Part shown: positions 36,041 through 45,251 of the stretch, one piece after another | How positions within the stretch are numbered: the first letter of the stretch is position 1 | Layout of the letters: each line of letters opens with the position of its first letter | NCBI GenBank assembly: GCA_913060505.1 | Contig: CAJXRQ010000024.1 | Coordinates: forward strand, 1 to 52,719 | Direction: 5' to 3' | DNA from: an uncultured Desulfovibrio sp. | GTDB taxonomy: Bacteria > Desulfobacterota > Desulfovibrionia > Desulfovibrionales > Desulfovibrionaceae | Length of the DNA: 52,719 nt | Notes under the pieces: generated by a model | Database searches by the model: none | What the model saw: only the letters and a program-made list of their open reading frames with translations | Told to the model about the DNA's origin: nothing | Translations under genes and position numbers: made by a program

Positions 36041-36964
36041 TTAATTTCCTCTGAGATTGAAGTGAACCGGCAACAGCGCTATGCAGGCCACTGGTTGCCC
36101 CTTGTGGGTGGCCGGAGTGAAAGAAGACTTTCTTATGGCGGAAACAGCGGCTTCATCAAAGCCGAACCCGGCTTTTTGCACGATCTCCACACGAACAGGG
36201 CGGCCGCCCCGGTCTATGGTTATGCGTAGCACGACCAATCCGGTTTGCCTCATGGCCCTGGCCTTGCGTGGATATTTCGGCCGGATCCAATGCGTAATCT
36301 TAGGACCATACAACGAACCGATCCGGGCATGCATGGGGCCTTGAAACGCTCCTTCGCCTGCCGGTTGTCCCTGTTTCGAGTCCTGCCCGGAGTCAGCAGA
36401 GAGTTCATGGTCATCGGCACCAATCTTCCCAGCCACGTGCCGAGCTGTTTCCTGACCCAGCGTGTTCGCAAGCGCCTTCTCTTCCATCACTTTGCGCGGG
36501 AATTTTGTGGCCTCCTTCACGTGAACATCCTGCTTTTTGGCAACCTCTGGTGCAGGCTTGGATTTGACCTCAGCCGGATTTACGGGACGAACCGATTTCT
36601 TTTTCCGGGAAACCACAGGCTCAGGTTGTGCAACAGGCACAGCCTTATAACGCACCAACGGCTTGATGCCAGGCACAGGCTTGGCTTTGTGCTTTTTTTT
36701 GGTTCTGACCTGCTCAGTTGCAGGCCGGGTCAATGTTTTTTGAACCGCAGCAGAAGGCGGTTCGCATTGTTTTGACCCGTGTCCGACCTTGCCGGCGGAG
36801 GCGACGATAGACATACTCATGCCCCCGCTCATGGCTTCAACCCGACGATGTTCAAAAGGGAAACAAAAAAGTGCTACGTGCGCCAAGACAGATAACAGTA
36901 CGCAGTTCCGCAGAGAAAGGCCTTTCAAAAGCCTCTTTTTACGAAAAACAGCTATGGGAGACAT
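36041..36964 (-). CDS. tonB: TonB protein
   Basis: The product has 307 residues. A short positive N-terminus and one membrane helix (LSLRNCVLLSVLAHVALFCFPF, about 15-36) carry the Ser/His pattern of TonB anchors. A long Lys/Pro/Val-rich periplasmic linker follows (KKKHKAKPVPGIKPLVRYKAVPVAQPEPVV), then a C-terminal TonB domain (KYPRKARAMRQTGLVVLRITIDRGGRPVRVEIVQKAGFGFDEAAVSAIRKSSFTPATHKGQPV). It passes energy from ExbBD to the outer-membrane receptor encoded in the same operon. The ATG at 36964 lies within the end of the ATPase gene (26-base overlap) with AGAGG upstream; the frame is open further up to 37129, but that would lie wholly inside the ATPase gene. Confidence 0.93.
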   Translation of the reverse strand: MSPIAVFRKKRLLKGLSLRNCVLLSVLAHVALFCFPFEHRRVEAMSGGMSMSIVASAGKVGHGSKQCEPPSAAVQKTLTRPATEQVRTKKKHKAKPVPGIKPLVRYKAVPVAQPEPVVSRKKKSVRPVNPAEVKSKPAPEVAKKQDVHVKEATKFPRKVMEEKALANTLGQETARHVAGKIGADDHELSADSGQDSKQGQPAGEGAFQGPMHARIGSLYGPKITHWIRPKYPRKARAMRQTGLVVLRITIDRGGRPVRVEIVQKAGFGFDEAAVSAIRKSSFTPATHKGQPVACIALLPVHFNLRGN

Positions 36965-37787
36965 CACCGGCCTCTTGAAAATCGAATGAGTGGCAAGCAG
37001 AAGCCTGCTTATCCAAGAGAGAACGCGGCATACAGGTGCGTACACCATTTCCGACATCAAGAATGGCGATGTCCTTCTCATAAAGGTCGCTGATGGCCTG
37101 TTCATTGATAACGGATTGCGTCGCCCCATCCGCTACAATCCTCCCCTGCCGCATAAGCACCGCCCGGTTTGATATCCATAAGGCATGGTCAGGAAAGTGC
37201 GTTGTCTCGATAAAGGTATATCCTTCGCAGGACAGGCCCTTGATACACTCAAGCAGACGGATCTGGTTGCCATAATCCAATCCGGTAAGAGGTTCATCCA
37301 TAACCAGCGTATCCGCGCCTTGGGCCAAGGCCCGGCCTATCAATGCCAGTTGCCGTTCTCCACCACTGACTTCCGTATATATTCTGTCTTTAAGCTTTGT
37401 TATGGACAGCCGATCCATGGTTTCCATGGCAATGTCGTAATCTTCTTTGCTGTAACGGGAAAAAATCGAGGTATATGGAGCGCGCCCCATCAGAACCACG
37501 TCAAATACGCTATATGCGAAAGACATTTTATGCGTCTGCGGCACATAGGCTATTTTGCGCGCAAGCTGCCGGGGCGTCAGCTCGGAAACAGGATCGCCCT
37601 CCAGTAGTATCTGACCGGAATCCGGAGGATAAAGCCCGAGCAACACCTTGAGCAAGGTCGTCTTCCCACTGCCGTTCGGTCCAAGCAGGGAAAGGATGCA
37701 GCCGGTCTCGACAGTCAACGAAACCTCGTGCAACACACGGCTCCCGTTGTATCCGAAACAAACATTCTGTGCCTGAACTTTTTCCAT
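36939..37787 (-). CDS. ABC transporter ATPase, FecE/BtuD type
   Basis: The 282-residue protein has Walker A GPNGSGKTT (about 36-44), the Q-loop in AYVPQTHKMSF, the signature VSGGERQLALIGRALAQ, Walker B TLVMDEPLTGLD and the switch His in FIETTHFPDHAL. It matches the iron-siderophore/cobalamin/heme importer family. It drives uptake through the permease encoded just upstream (4-base gap). The C-terminal tail of about 20 residues past the usual family end is Cys-containing and overlaps the tonB start. Confidence 0.94.
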   Translation of the reverse strand: MEKVQAQNVCFGYNGSRVLHEVSLTVETGCILSLLGPNGSGKTTLLKVLLGLYPPDSGQILLEGDPVSELTPRQLARKIAYVPQTHKMSFAYSVFDVVLMGRAPYTSIFSRYSKEDYDIAMETMDRLSITKLKDRIYTEVSGGERQLALIGRALAQGADTLVMDEPLTGLDYGNQIRLLECIKGLSCEGYTFIETTHFPDHALWISNRAVLMRQGRIVADGATQSVINEQAISDLYEKDIAILDVGNGVRTCMPRSLLDKQASACHSFDFQEAGDVSHSCFS

Positions 37788-37791
37788 GTGT

Positions 37792-38802
37792 TTACCCCCA
37801 TCCTTTACGGGCTACCCGAAGCACACCGGCAAAGGCCGGAATGCCCAGCAACGAGGTGAGAATCCCCAAAGGTATTTCCACGGTGAAAACCTGCCGCGAC
37901 ACATTGTCCACGACAAGCAGGAACAACGCTCCCATAAGCGCGCTGAACGGCAGGAGAACACGATTGTCCGGCCCGATGATCATGCGGCTCATATGTGGAA
38001 TGACAAGCCCAACCCAACCGATGATGCCGCCGATAGCAACGGTCAAACTGCTGATCAATGTAGCGACGACGATAAACATCAATCGCATTGTACGCACACG
38101 TATTCCCAAAGACCGGGCCTCTTCTTCGCCCATGGTCAGCAGGTTGAGATTGTTGGCAAAGGCTACAATGATCAAAATACCGATGAGTATTCCCGGCGCC
38201 AAAGTGCTTATGGTGTCCAGGCTGATCATGGAGAATCCGCCCATGAGCCAGTAGACGATGGCCGGAAGTTGGTCATACGGGTCGGCAAGGTATTTTATGA
38301 TTGAGAGCATCGCGGTGAACAGGGAGCCGCTGATCACTCCGCTGAGAATGAGAAGGAGGAGCCGATCCCCCTTGTAAAAGTGGGATAACAGCAAAGCCAG
38401 CCCCACGGCGATCATGCCAAAGGAGAAAGCGCTCACCTGTACCACGGCCCATTCGGTAGAAAGCAGCATCCCGAGAGCAGCTCCAAAGGAAGCCCCTGCC
38501 AGCACGCCGAGGATTCCGGGAGACACCAGCGGGTTCACGAACATGGCCTGAAAGGTGACGCCGGAAACGGACAAGGCCGCTCCGACCACAACCGCCGCAA
38601 GAATCCTCGGCAAACGGATATCACACAACAAGACTCCGATCCGGTTGGCGAGCTCGTCCGCCATGGGAGAGTGAAAAAGGACATGTTGCAAATAGTGCCA
38701 GAGATCGACCAAGTGCAGTGGATAGCGCCCCTGTGTGAAGGACAACAGGATGGCTGCGCCCAATGTGAGGGCCAATACTCCGAAAATAAACGATTTTTTC
38801 AT
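37792..38802 (-). CDS. ABC transporter permease, FecCD family
   Basis: The 336-residue protein has about ten membrane helices and the family landmarks: LPRILAAVVVGAALSVSGVTFQAMFVNPLVSPGILGVLAGASFGAALG, the region GVISGSLFTAMLSIIKYLADP, and the coupling segment SLGIRVRTMRLMFIVVATLISSLTVAIGGIIGWVGLVIPHMSRMIIGPDNRVLLPFSALMGALFLL. It imports a chelated metal, heme or corrinoid across the inner membrane. The start overlaps the binding-protein stop by four bases (ATGA). Confidence 0.95.
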   Translation of the reverse strand: MKKSFIFGVLALTLGAAILLSFTQGRYPLHLVDLWHYLQHVLFHSPMADELANRIGVLLCDIRLPRILAAVVVGAALSVSGVTFQAMFVNPLVSPGILGVLAGASFGAALGMLLSTEWAVVQVSAFSFGMIAVGLALLLSHFYKGDRLLLLILSGVISGSLFTAMLSIIKYLADPYDQLPAIVYWLMGGFSMISLDTISTLAPGILIGILIIVAFANNLNLLTMGEEEARSLGIRVRTMRLMFIVVATLISSLTVAIGGIIGWVGLVIPHMSRMIIGPDNRVLLPFSALMGALFLLVVDNVSRQVFTVEIPLGILTSLLGIPAFAGVLRVARKGWG

Positions 38803-39860
38803 AAATTCAGCATGTTATGAATTTCTTCATCGGAAAGATCCACATCAAGAAACAGCTTGTAGAAATCATGTGTGGCCTTGGCCATGTCTACGGGATAACG
38901 TTTCGGATACAGCTTGTTGGTCAACCATTGCAGGCCGAGAATCCGCATGAAGGACGGCGGACGGTCAAACCAGTTAAACGGAAGAGCCGGAATCGCGTAG
39001 ACACGATGATTCTGAACGGCCCGGACCAGACTCCACTGTTTTTCCCTGTAGATTCTTTGGGCGAATTTATGATCTCGCGCCAAAATGACATCTGGATTTT
39101 TAGACATTACCTCTTCGATGGAAACGCTTTCCATGCCGTACGCCGAACTGGCTTCGCAATGCTGAATGTTCCGGCCACCGGCAGCTTCAATCAGCACCGC
39201 ATGCGGAGACTGATCACATTCGGTTTTCAAACCGTCCGGTCCTTCCGCATAATAAACACGCAATTTTTCTTCTTCCGGCAATCCCAGCAGCGCAGGACGC
39301 ACGTCATCCAGAACTTGCTGTGTATAGTCAGCCAACTTGTTCCCGCGCTCCGGACGGCCGACCAATTCACCGACGAAGCGGAAGGCACGTACATAATCGT
39401 CCAAGGTATCCAGATAAATATAAAGCAACGGCATGTTGATGGTTTTTGCCACCTTTTCCATGGGCTGATTAAGAGCTGTTTTCCTCCAGAACCAGACCAG
39501 CATCACATCCGGCTTCACAGCCATCACATTTTCAAGGTTCGGTGTTTGCCCCTGCCCAAACCACCCTCCGATAACAGGGAGGTTGACAAATTCCTTCCGC
39601 AGGTAGGTATGTTCCTGTTTATTGAAAGGGAAATTCAATCCCGCGACTTTCCCGGAATCAAGGGCGTACAACATGTACATCATCGGAGGAGAGGAAGGAA
39701 AAACCTTGTTGATATCATCAGGAACTTCAACCTTGCGCCCGGTCATGTCTTCCACCATGCGTGCCCGGGCATCCGTTGCGGCAGCCGGAGCAAGAAGCAC
39801 CATGGCCCAAAGAAAACCGCAAAAAGATATCTTCAGACTTCTGCAAAAAGAACAACTCAT
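38799..39860 (-). CDS. ABC transporter periplasmic binding protein, FecB/BtuF type
   Basis: The 353-residue protein has a signal peptide (residues 1 to about 30, hydrophobic core FCGFLWAMVLLAPAAA) and the cluster A-2 binding fold: RMVEDMTGRKVEVPDDINKVFPSSPP, NLPVIGGWFGQGQTPNLENVMAVKPDVMLVWFWR, and the second lobe SIEEVMSKNPDVILARDHKFAQRIYREKQWSLVRAVQNHRVYAIP. Related proteins bind iron chelates, corrinoids, or molybdate/tungstate complexes. GGAGG precedes the ATG at 39860; an upstream open frame to 39938 lacks signal character. The bound ligand is not predictable; conserved acidic and aromatic residues (FNWFDRPP) near the C-terminus are typical of this lineage. Confidence 0.9.
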   Translation of the reverse strand: MSCSFCRSLKISFCGFLWAMVLLAPAAATDARARMVEDMTGRKVEVPDDINKVFPSSPPMMYMLYALDSGKVAGLNFPFNKQEHTYLRKEFVNLPVIGGWFGQGQTPNLENVMAVKPDVMLVWFWRKTALNQPMEKVAKTINMPLLYIYLDTLDDYVRAFRFVGELVGRPERGNKLADYTQQVLDDVRPALLGLPEEEKLRVYYAEGPDGLKTECDQSPHAVLIEAAGGRNIQHCEASSAYGMESVSIEEVMSKNPDVILARDHKFAQRIYREKQWSLVRAVQNHRVYAIPALPFNWFDRPPSFMRILGLQWLTNKLYPKRYPVDMAKATHDFYKLFLDVDLSDEEIHNMLNL

Positions 39861-39861
39861 G

Positions 39862-40704
39862 TCAGGCCTCCACTGGCTCTGCACCGCCACCTGTTTGCTT
39901 GTCCCACGAAAGAACGGCCCAACGCACAGGGCGTGCATAGGGCATCCTCACCCCGTTCTCGAATGGCACTAATGTTTCTTTCAAATGTTTCCGAAGCCGC
40001 TTCTTTTCTTCCTCATTCATGTCATGAATCATCCAAAGCAGGTCACTGAAAGCGGCATCATGATCCGGGTATACTTTGCGCTCGTTATTGTAGGTAAAAG
40101 CGACGTCGGCGTAGATACCCATCTGCCGCAATACATTGACGGCGAGAATATAGTCCGTCCCCGGATTGAAATCGCGTCCAACAGCCTCAAAAATCTGGGG
40201 ATCATATGGTCCGTCACCGACCAGCGTGGAAAGGAAAACCTTTTCACGGGCAAAACGTTGCACCTTCTCGACGGAAGCTTGCAGGTCAGGCACAACAAGG
40301 GAACGCGAAGCCATAAAAACGTCATGCGGAGCAATTTCCAGAGCTTCCCAATCCTGTTCCCAGCTTCCGTCCACGATACGTATGTTATCTATTCCTTCCT
40401 GCTCGCAGCGTAAGCGCAAAAGATCCCGCATGCCGGAAGAAGGATCCACGGCAGTAACGGATCGAACCTTTCGGGCCAAAGGAATGGCCAGTGTCCCGGC
40501 AGCACAGCCCATATCCAAAACCGTCCAATCCGGCTGCGGGTCCATTATTTCCAAAAACTGGTCGATGTAGTCGCTCTTTTCCGCAGCCTTCATGAAGTCA
40601 GGGGCGCGTTTATTCCAAAACGACATTCGCTCACATTTCGGTTTGGCATTCTTTCTGATGCTGGATTTCCAGACATCGTTCCAGAAAATGTCAAGCATGC
40701 TCAT
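39862..40704 (-). CDS. Class I SAM-dependent methyltransferase in the TonB operon
   Basis: The 280-residue protein has the Rossmann methyltransferase core: motif I VLDMGCAAGTLAIPLA at about 62-77, the acidic ribose-binding residue in VTAVDPSSGM, and DVFMASRSLVVPD as motif IV. It starts at an ATG at 40704 (another ATG two codons in) overlapping the FmdE end by 14 bases, with GGAGG upstream. Its substrate is unknown. In the middle of a TonB/ABC import operon it might modify or dismantle the imported chelator, or methylate a metal or metalloid ligand (inference). It is not a standard part of iron-siderophore operons. Confidence 0.88.
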   Translation of the reverse strand: MSMLDIFWNDVWKSSIRKNAKPKCERMSFWNKRAPDFMKAAEKSDYIDQFLEIMDPQPDWTVLDMGCAAGTLAIPLARKVRSVTAVDPSSGMRDLLRLRCEQEGIDNIRIVDGSWEQDWEALEIAPHDVFMASRSLVVPDLQASVEKVQRFAREKVFLSTLVGDGPYDPQIFEAVGRDFNPGTDYILAVNVLRQMGIYADVAFTYNNERKVYPDHDAAFSDLLWMIHDMNEEEKKRLRKHLKETLVPFENGVRMPYARPVRWAVLSWDKQTGGGAEPVEA

Positions 40705-41371
40705 TCCACCTTCCCTCCTCACAACAAGAAGCCACAGGGGCACAGGCTTCAAGCGATTGATAATACGATTGGCCGGATGCACAGGGTTTGCAAAAAACCT
40801 CCCCGTCGATCACGACATCTCTGCCGTCCAACACCTGTTCGCCGCAAGCAGAACACACGGCCAAACGGACGGGCGGTCCCGGAAGGTCACAGTCGTCCAA
40901 GTGCACCGCGACCTCCCGGATACCCAACAATTCCTGTTCCGGAAGTTCCTTGAGAGCTTGAAGATAGGCGCTTTTCTCATCCGCGATATCAAGAGTCCGG
41001 GCCACTTCCATGGCTTTTTCCATGGATGATTCCAGAGCATGGACACGCATGGCCCTTCCTGACGGCAAATGAACAAATGTAGCGGCCATTTTCCCATAAT
41101 CAAGTATCTTGAGACTTCTCTTGCCCGGCGTAAGCCCTGTTACGGTAAGAATGGCGTCGGTCGCACAACGGTCCGTTTCAACAAAAGCGATAAAATCCTT
41201 CCGTTCACGGCCGTGCGGATCGGTTATGCCCAGCTCGCGCAATCCGGCCATTCCGATGCGTACCCCGATAACCTGTCCACCGCACAGATGTCCGTGAAAC
41301 AGGGATGCCGACTTCAACAGGCGCTCAAGTTCTCTTGCATATTCCATCGATTTCAGCTTTGTATCATGCAT
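40691..41371 (-). CDS. FmdE-family protein with C-terminal zinc ribbon
   Basis: The 226-residue protein has the FmdE domain (SLFHGHLCGGQVIGVRIGMAGLRELG at about 23-48, then FVETDRCATDAILTVTGLTPGKRSLKILDYGKMAATFV) with conserved His26, His28, Cys30 and Cys69, and a zinc-ribbon tail (Cys173, Cys176, Cys194, Cys197: VCSACGEQVL ... VFCKPC). The family is named from the molybdenum formylmethanofuran dehydrogenase operon of methanogens and has no proven function; bacterial members occur outside methanogenesis. It is the second gene of the operon, 5 bases after the receptor stop. There is no clear ribosome site, so translation is probably coupled to the receptor gene. Confidence 0.88.
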   Translation of the reverse strand: MHDTKLKSMEYARELERLLKSASLFHGHLCGGQVIGVRIGMAGLRELGITDPHGRERKDFIAFVETDRCATDAILTVTGLTPGKRSLKILDYGKMAATFVHLPSGRAMRVHALESSMEKAMEVARTLDIADEKSAYLQALKELPEQELLGIREVAVHLDDCDLPGPPVRLAVCSACGEQVLDGRDVVIDGEVFCKPCASGQSYYQSLEACAPVASCCEEGRWNEHA

Positions 41372-41376
41372 AGTTG

Positions 41377-43431
41377 TCAGAATTTGAAATCAAAACCGGA
41401 GTACAGGGTTCTGCCCGCTTCCGGAAAACCTTCATCAATCTCGTATTCCTCGTCGAAAAGGTTATCCACCCCGACGTTAAAGGATATGTAATCGTTGACC
41501 TGACATTGAAACTTGGCACCGAAAAGAAAGTATTCGGCAGCCTTGGTTGAACGGTCAGAGCTATCCCACCGCCGGGAGTTGTACTCACCATCTACCATGA
41601 GCCAGGTTTGCGGAAGGAATTTGTATTGCAGGTAAGCAAAGGCTTTATGTTCGGGGGTGTTGACCAGGGATGTTCCGGGCGACGAGATGTTGTTATACTT
41701 GAGATACGTATAGTTGAATCCGCCAAACAGATTGCCGACAATATTACTGGATGCGGCCAATTCAAAACCATATTCCTCTACGTCACCGACGTTCTGGTTC
41801 TGGTACCTTGTAGACGTGACATACACGGATTCGATGTAATCACTGATGTCGTAGTAGAACAACGTGATTTCAGCGGACGCCGTTTCACTGAACTGCTGCT
41901 TGTAGCCCAATTCATAGTTGATGGACTTCTCAGGGTTCAAACCGGGATTGGGATATGCCTTGCCCATCTTGTAGGAGAATTTGTCTTTGATGGAAGGCAG
42001 CCGGGTTTTGGCCGCCACGCTGGCATGAGCCAATCCACCTTCACCGACACGGAAAAAGGCACCAAGCTGTGGGTTGAATCCGCTGGCACATCCTCTGTCA
42101 AAATCAACAATGTTATCGCTGGCGTCCAGATCCTCAGCGCGCAACGTGGTAATGTAGTCGTAACTGGCACCGGCGATGAAATACAACCGGTCTGTCACAT
42201 CAATGGTATCCTCAAGCCCTACGGAATAGATATCCTCATGGAAATGCTGGCTGGGGTCACCTTCATTGTGCTCGGTGTGGTAATCGCCTTTGTAATGAAA
42301 TGCCATTTTAACGGTATTGTACGGAATGGCATACGTGCCCAATTCCAAAGCGCCACCAATGGTATAGTCGTCATAGCTGCTGTTAAACGCATACGGTTTC
42401 GTCTGGGAGCTGTACGAAGCATCATCGTAGCTGCTCAGGGAATTTCTGAAAGCATCATAGAAAAGACGCGTTTTCACATAGTAGTCATTGTCCGACCCGA
42501 TTGCAGTCTTCGTATTCAGATAGACACTTTCCTTGTTCCAATAGGGCCAGCGCCAGTAACGTGTTTTGGCCTTAGGGTTCGTTCCCGTGTAGGGAGGAGT
42601 ACCCTTTTCTCCCTGCTGGTTGATGTATGTGATCGAATACTCGTCGGTATCGTTGGGAGTAAGCCCCAATTTGAGGTTGATCTTGCCGTCTTCCTTGTAC
42701 GAATTATTACGACGACCTCCACCTTCGTCATCCGTCTCATCGAAGCTTGAGGGAAGATAAAAGCCGTCACTGCTAAGGTAGGAGGCGCTTCCCTGGAAAT
42801 ACCAACCGCCCTGATTGGTGCCGACATTGATATATGAGTGATATCCATTCGAATCGATGGTGGCTCCACCGCCTCCTTCGAATTCCTTTTCAGGACGGCG
42901 GCTGACCAGATTGATGGCGCCGCCCATAGTGTTCGGCCCATAAAGAACGGAAGTAAAGCCTTTGGACACGATCACTTCGGACAGGTCGAAAGTCGTAAAC
43001 CGGGCAAGGTCGGGATATCCGTCATAAGGGACATAGACGGGAACACCGTCCATATAAATGGGGATATGTTTCTGATCAAAACCGCGGATCCTGATCATGG
43101 TTTCGTTTCTGGCCCCAGTACGGTCTACGGTAAGCCCCGGAACAAGCTTGGCGATATCCGGCACGGTATTGGCTTCGAACTTGCGGATTTCTTCGCTGTC
43201 CACTCGCACGGAAGTGGGATTACCGCTGTTTTCCGTTGTGGAAATGACTTCGATTTCACCAAGGTTGAAAACGCTCCCGCCACCATCAGCCTTGCCTGCT
43301 CCCAAAGACTCCTTCTCTGCAGACGACAACGTAGCGTTATCATCTGCGGCAACAACCATGCTGGGCATACACAAAAACAAAAAAACGAAAATTATACAGG
43401 TACTGAACACAACCCTTTTTGAAAATTCCAT
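41377..43431 (-). CDS. TonB-dependent outer-membrane receptor
   Basis: The product has 684 residues. A signal peptide (1 to about 29) is followed by a TonB-box-like segment (GEIEVISTTE near 57-66), a plug domain (DIAKLVPGLTVDRTGARNETMIRIRGFDQKHIPIYMDGVPVYVPYDGYPDLARFTTFDLSEVIVSKGFTSVLYGPNTMGGAINLVSRRPEKEFEG), and a 22-strand barrel ending in phenylalanine (LYSGFDFKF), as required for barrel insertion. The size and motifs fit siderophore/cobalamin-type receptors. It is the first gene of the operon that also encodes the TonB-ExbBD engine and the inner-membrane ABC importer, so the whole route from outside to cytoplasm is encoded together. The ligand is unknown. Confidence 0.95.
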   Translation of the reverse strand: MEFSKRVVFSTCIIFVFLFLCMPSMVVAADDNATLSSAEKESLGAGKADGGGSVFNLGEIEVISTTENSGNPTSVRVDSEEIRKFEANTVPDIAKLVPGLTVDRTGARNETMIRIRGFDQKHIPIYMDGVPVYVPYDGYPDLARFTTFDLSEVIVSKGFTSVLYGPNTMGGAINLVSRRPEKEFEGGGGATIDSNGYHSYINVGTNQGGWYFQGSASYLSSDGFYLPSSFDETDDEGGGRRNNSYKEDGKINLKLGLTPNDTDEYSITYINQQGEKGTPPYTGTNPKAKTRYWRWPYWNKESVYLNTKTAIGSDNDYYVKTRLFYDAFRNSLSSYDDASYSSQTKPYAFNSSYDDYTIGGALELGTYAIPYNTVKMAFHYKGDYHTEHNEGDPSQHFHEDIYSVGLEDTIDVTDRLYFIAGASYDYITTLRAEDLDASDNIVDFDRGCASGFNPQLGAFFRVGEGGLAHASVAAKTRLPSIKDKFSYKMGKAYPNPGLNPEKSINYELGYKQQFSETASAEITLFYYDISDYIESVYVTSTRYQNQNVGDVEEYGFELAASSNIVGNLFGGFNYTYLKYNNISSPGTSLVNTPEHKAFAYLQYKFLPQTWLMVDGEYNSRRWDSSDRSTKAAEYFLFGAKFQCQVNDYISFNVGVDNLFDEEYEIDEGFPEAGRTLYSGFDFKF

Positions 43432-44075
43432 CCGACCCTCTCCTTAAGCAGAAAATTCATGATGAAAGCCCTCCCCTGTTTGCAGTACATTTGAAATACG
43501 CTCATTAATGGAACATCATGCGAGCTTCGATATTTTCGATATTGAAAAGACACTCACTGGAGCAAAAACAAAAAGGGTCAGTAATGGCACCCATCGTTCC
43601 CTTCATGAAAATGCTGAAGGCACCCCCAGCGCAATTTTCAAGAAAACACCAAAACAGCGCGAGAACCAATCGCAACGACCTCCAAGACAGATAAATGGTT
43701 AAGGAACCCACATTCACTTCACAATGATGTACGGTCTACAATACACACGTCGGCTTGCCACGACGCATCATATTTCCCAACAATCCAAGAAGACCAAGCA
43801 CATCCCTCAACTTGATCGGAACCTAGCAATGACGTCTAAAAACGTCAAATCATTTTTAAAACATACATATCTGTATTTTCTGACATAAGCTGTACTTCTC
43901 TGCGAAAACACAGGAGGACAGCGGCCTTCTTGACGCATTGATGCAAGGCTAGTATCCTCAATAATTCAGGAATTGCGTCTAGGACATATAAACAACAACA
44001 TGCCGAAAAGAACATGCCGGAATGACGAACGACAAACAGCCTACATTTTCGTAGGTGGCAATGTAGCGACATAAA
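43432..44075. other. Divergent control region between receptor and HTH/PBP regulator
   Basis: No credible gene is seen in these 644 AT-rich bases; short open frames at 43505-43717 and 43508-43702 lie opposite each other and lack ribosome sites. The region must hold the promoters of the nine-gene operon and of the regulator. No cobalamin-riboswitch-like element or clear Fur box was recognised by eye. Confidence 0.5.
44041..44066. promoter_or_regulatory. Inverted repeat, candidate operator of the HTH/PBP regulator
   Basis: CTACATT (44041-44047) and AATGTAG (44060-44066) form a 7-bp inverted repeat with a 12-base spacer, ending 9 bases before the regulator ATG. It could be an autoregulatory binding site, since it would overlap the leader; it is short and may be chance. 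Confidence 0.3.
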
Positions 44076-45194
44076 ATGAAGCCAAGCTCCCAAAAGCTGA
44101 CCAACAAGGTCAAAGCCTACCGAACGGAAAAAGGACTCTCACAAGTGCAACTTGCAGAGCTTGTGGGCGTCAAACGACAGGCCATCTACGATATCGAGTC
44201 AGGGAAATATGCTCCTAACACGCTTATCGCCCTCAGGCTGGCTCAACATCTTTCCTGCCGTGTCGAAGATCTTTTTTGTGAAGAAAGTAAAACAGCAGAG
44301 CCGTACACTCTGGTGGGGACTTTGCCATCGCAGAGGGCCAGGGTCTCCCTCGCAAGAGTGCGCGGACAGATGATCGCCTATCCCCTTCCTGGCTCCGAGC
44401 CTTTCGCAAACACTTTTGAGGCTGCCGACGCACTTCTCACTCCCGGACAAAAACAGGTGGAGCTTCTTTGTCCGCCGGAAACGCCGGATAAAACACTTAT
44501 TCTTCTGGGATGTGATCCTGCATTCGCCTTACTTACCGCACATGTCACCCGGCGAGCCAAAGACATACGCCTCCAGTACCGCTTTGCCTCAAGTTTCAAG
44601 GCGCTCAAGGGGCTTGCAGCCGGACACGCTCATATTGCAGGCACGCACATTCATTCCAGCGCTTCCGGGCATGGGAACAACATCCAGTTTGCCAAAAAAC
44701 AGCTGGGACAGCAGTCGGCGACCATAGTGGGATTTTCAAGAATAGAAGAAGGATTGGTGGTGGCTCCGGGCAACCCGCATGGTATCCGGTCACTGGAAGA
44801 TCTGGCCAATCCGAAAGTAAGACTTGTAAACCGTGAACCGGGGGCAGCCCTCAGGATATTGCTCGACGACCTGTTGCAAAAACAGGGTCTTCCGCCTGAA
44901 GCCATCTCCGGCTATCAGGATGAAGTCCATAGTCATGTCGAAGGTGTCGTTCGGGTTCTCTACAAACAGGCTGATGCGGCTCTCGGCTTCCGCGCCATTG
45001 CGGCCAATGCCGGACTGGATTTCGTTCCGCTCACATCAGCACACTGCGAACTTGTCGTGCCGCAGGATCTTTTGGAGCAACAGGGCATGCAAATGCTGCT
45101 GGATGCCCTGCAAACCAAACCTCTACGGGACGAACTCAAATCCCTGGCCGGCTATGACGCCGAATCCACGGGATCAATCATTGCCGAAATTTGA
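44076..45194 (+). CDS. Transcription regulator: XRE-type HTH plus PBP-like (molybdate-binding-type) sensor domain
   Basis: The 372-residue protein has an N-terminal Cro/C1-type helix-turn-helix (VKAYRTEKGLSQVQLAELVGVKRQAIYDIESGKYAPNTLIALRLAQHLSCRVEDLF, about 12-67) and a periplasmic-binding-protein-like effector domain. The latter has LILLGCDPAFALLTAHVTRRAKDIRLQYRFASSFKALKGLAAGHAHIAGTHIHSS, then GLVVAPGNPHGIRSLEDLANPKVRLVNREPGAALRILLDDLL, the hallmark of the PBP-like family (PF12727) that is also fused to molybdopterin enzymes and ModE-type regulators. It would sense a small anion or cofactor in the cytoplasm. It is divergent from the TonB/FmdE operon, its most likely target. The likely effector (molybdate or tungstate) is inferred from family habits only. 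Confidence 0.88.
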   Translation: MKPSSQKLTNKVKAYRTEKGLSQVQLAELVGVKRQAIYDIESGKYAPNTLIALRLAQHLSCRVEDLFCEESKTAEPYTLVGTLPSQRARVSLARVRGQMIAYPLPGSEPFANTFEAADALLTPGQKQVELLCPPETPDKTLILLGCDPAFALLTAHVTRRAKDIRLQYRFASSFKALKGLAAGHAHIAGTHIHSSASGHGNNIQFAKKQLGQQSATIVGFSRIEEGLVVAPGNPHGIRSLEDLANPKVRLVNREPGAALRILLDDLLQKQGLPPEAISGYQDEVHSHVEGVVRVLYKQADAALGFRAIAANAGLDFVPLTSAHCELVVPQDLLEQQGMQMLLDALQTKPLRDELKSLAGYDAESTGSIIAEI

Positions 45195-45251
45195 ATCTAA
45201 ACACACTCTTCACCCCGTAAATCCGCCAAGAATGCTCACCCGCATACAATC

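Noticed and set aside
43432..43510. Possible cobalamin riboswitch before the TonB-dependent receptor
   Set aside because: No B12-box-like conserved segment is visible and no corrinoid synthesis gene is nearby.
43505..43717. Short opposite-strand open frames upstream of the TonB-dependent receptor
   Set aside because: There are no ribosome sites and no protein-like features; the region is more likely regulatory.
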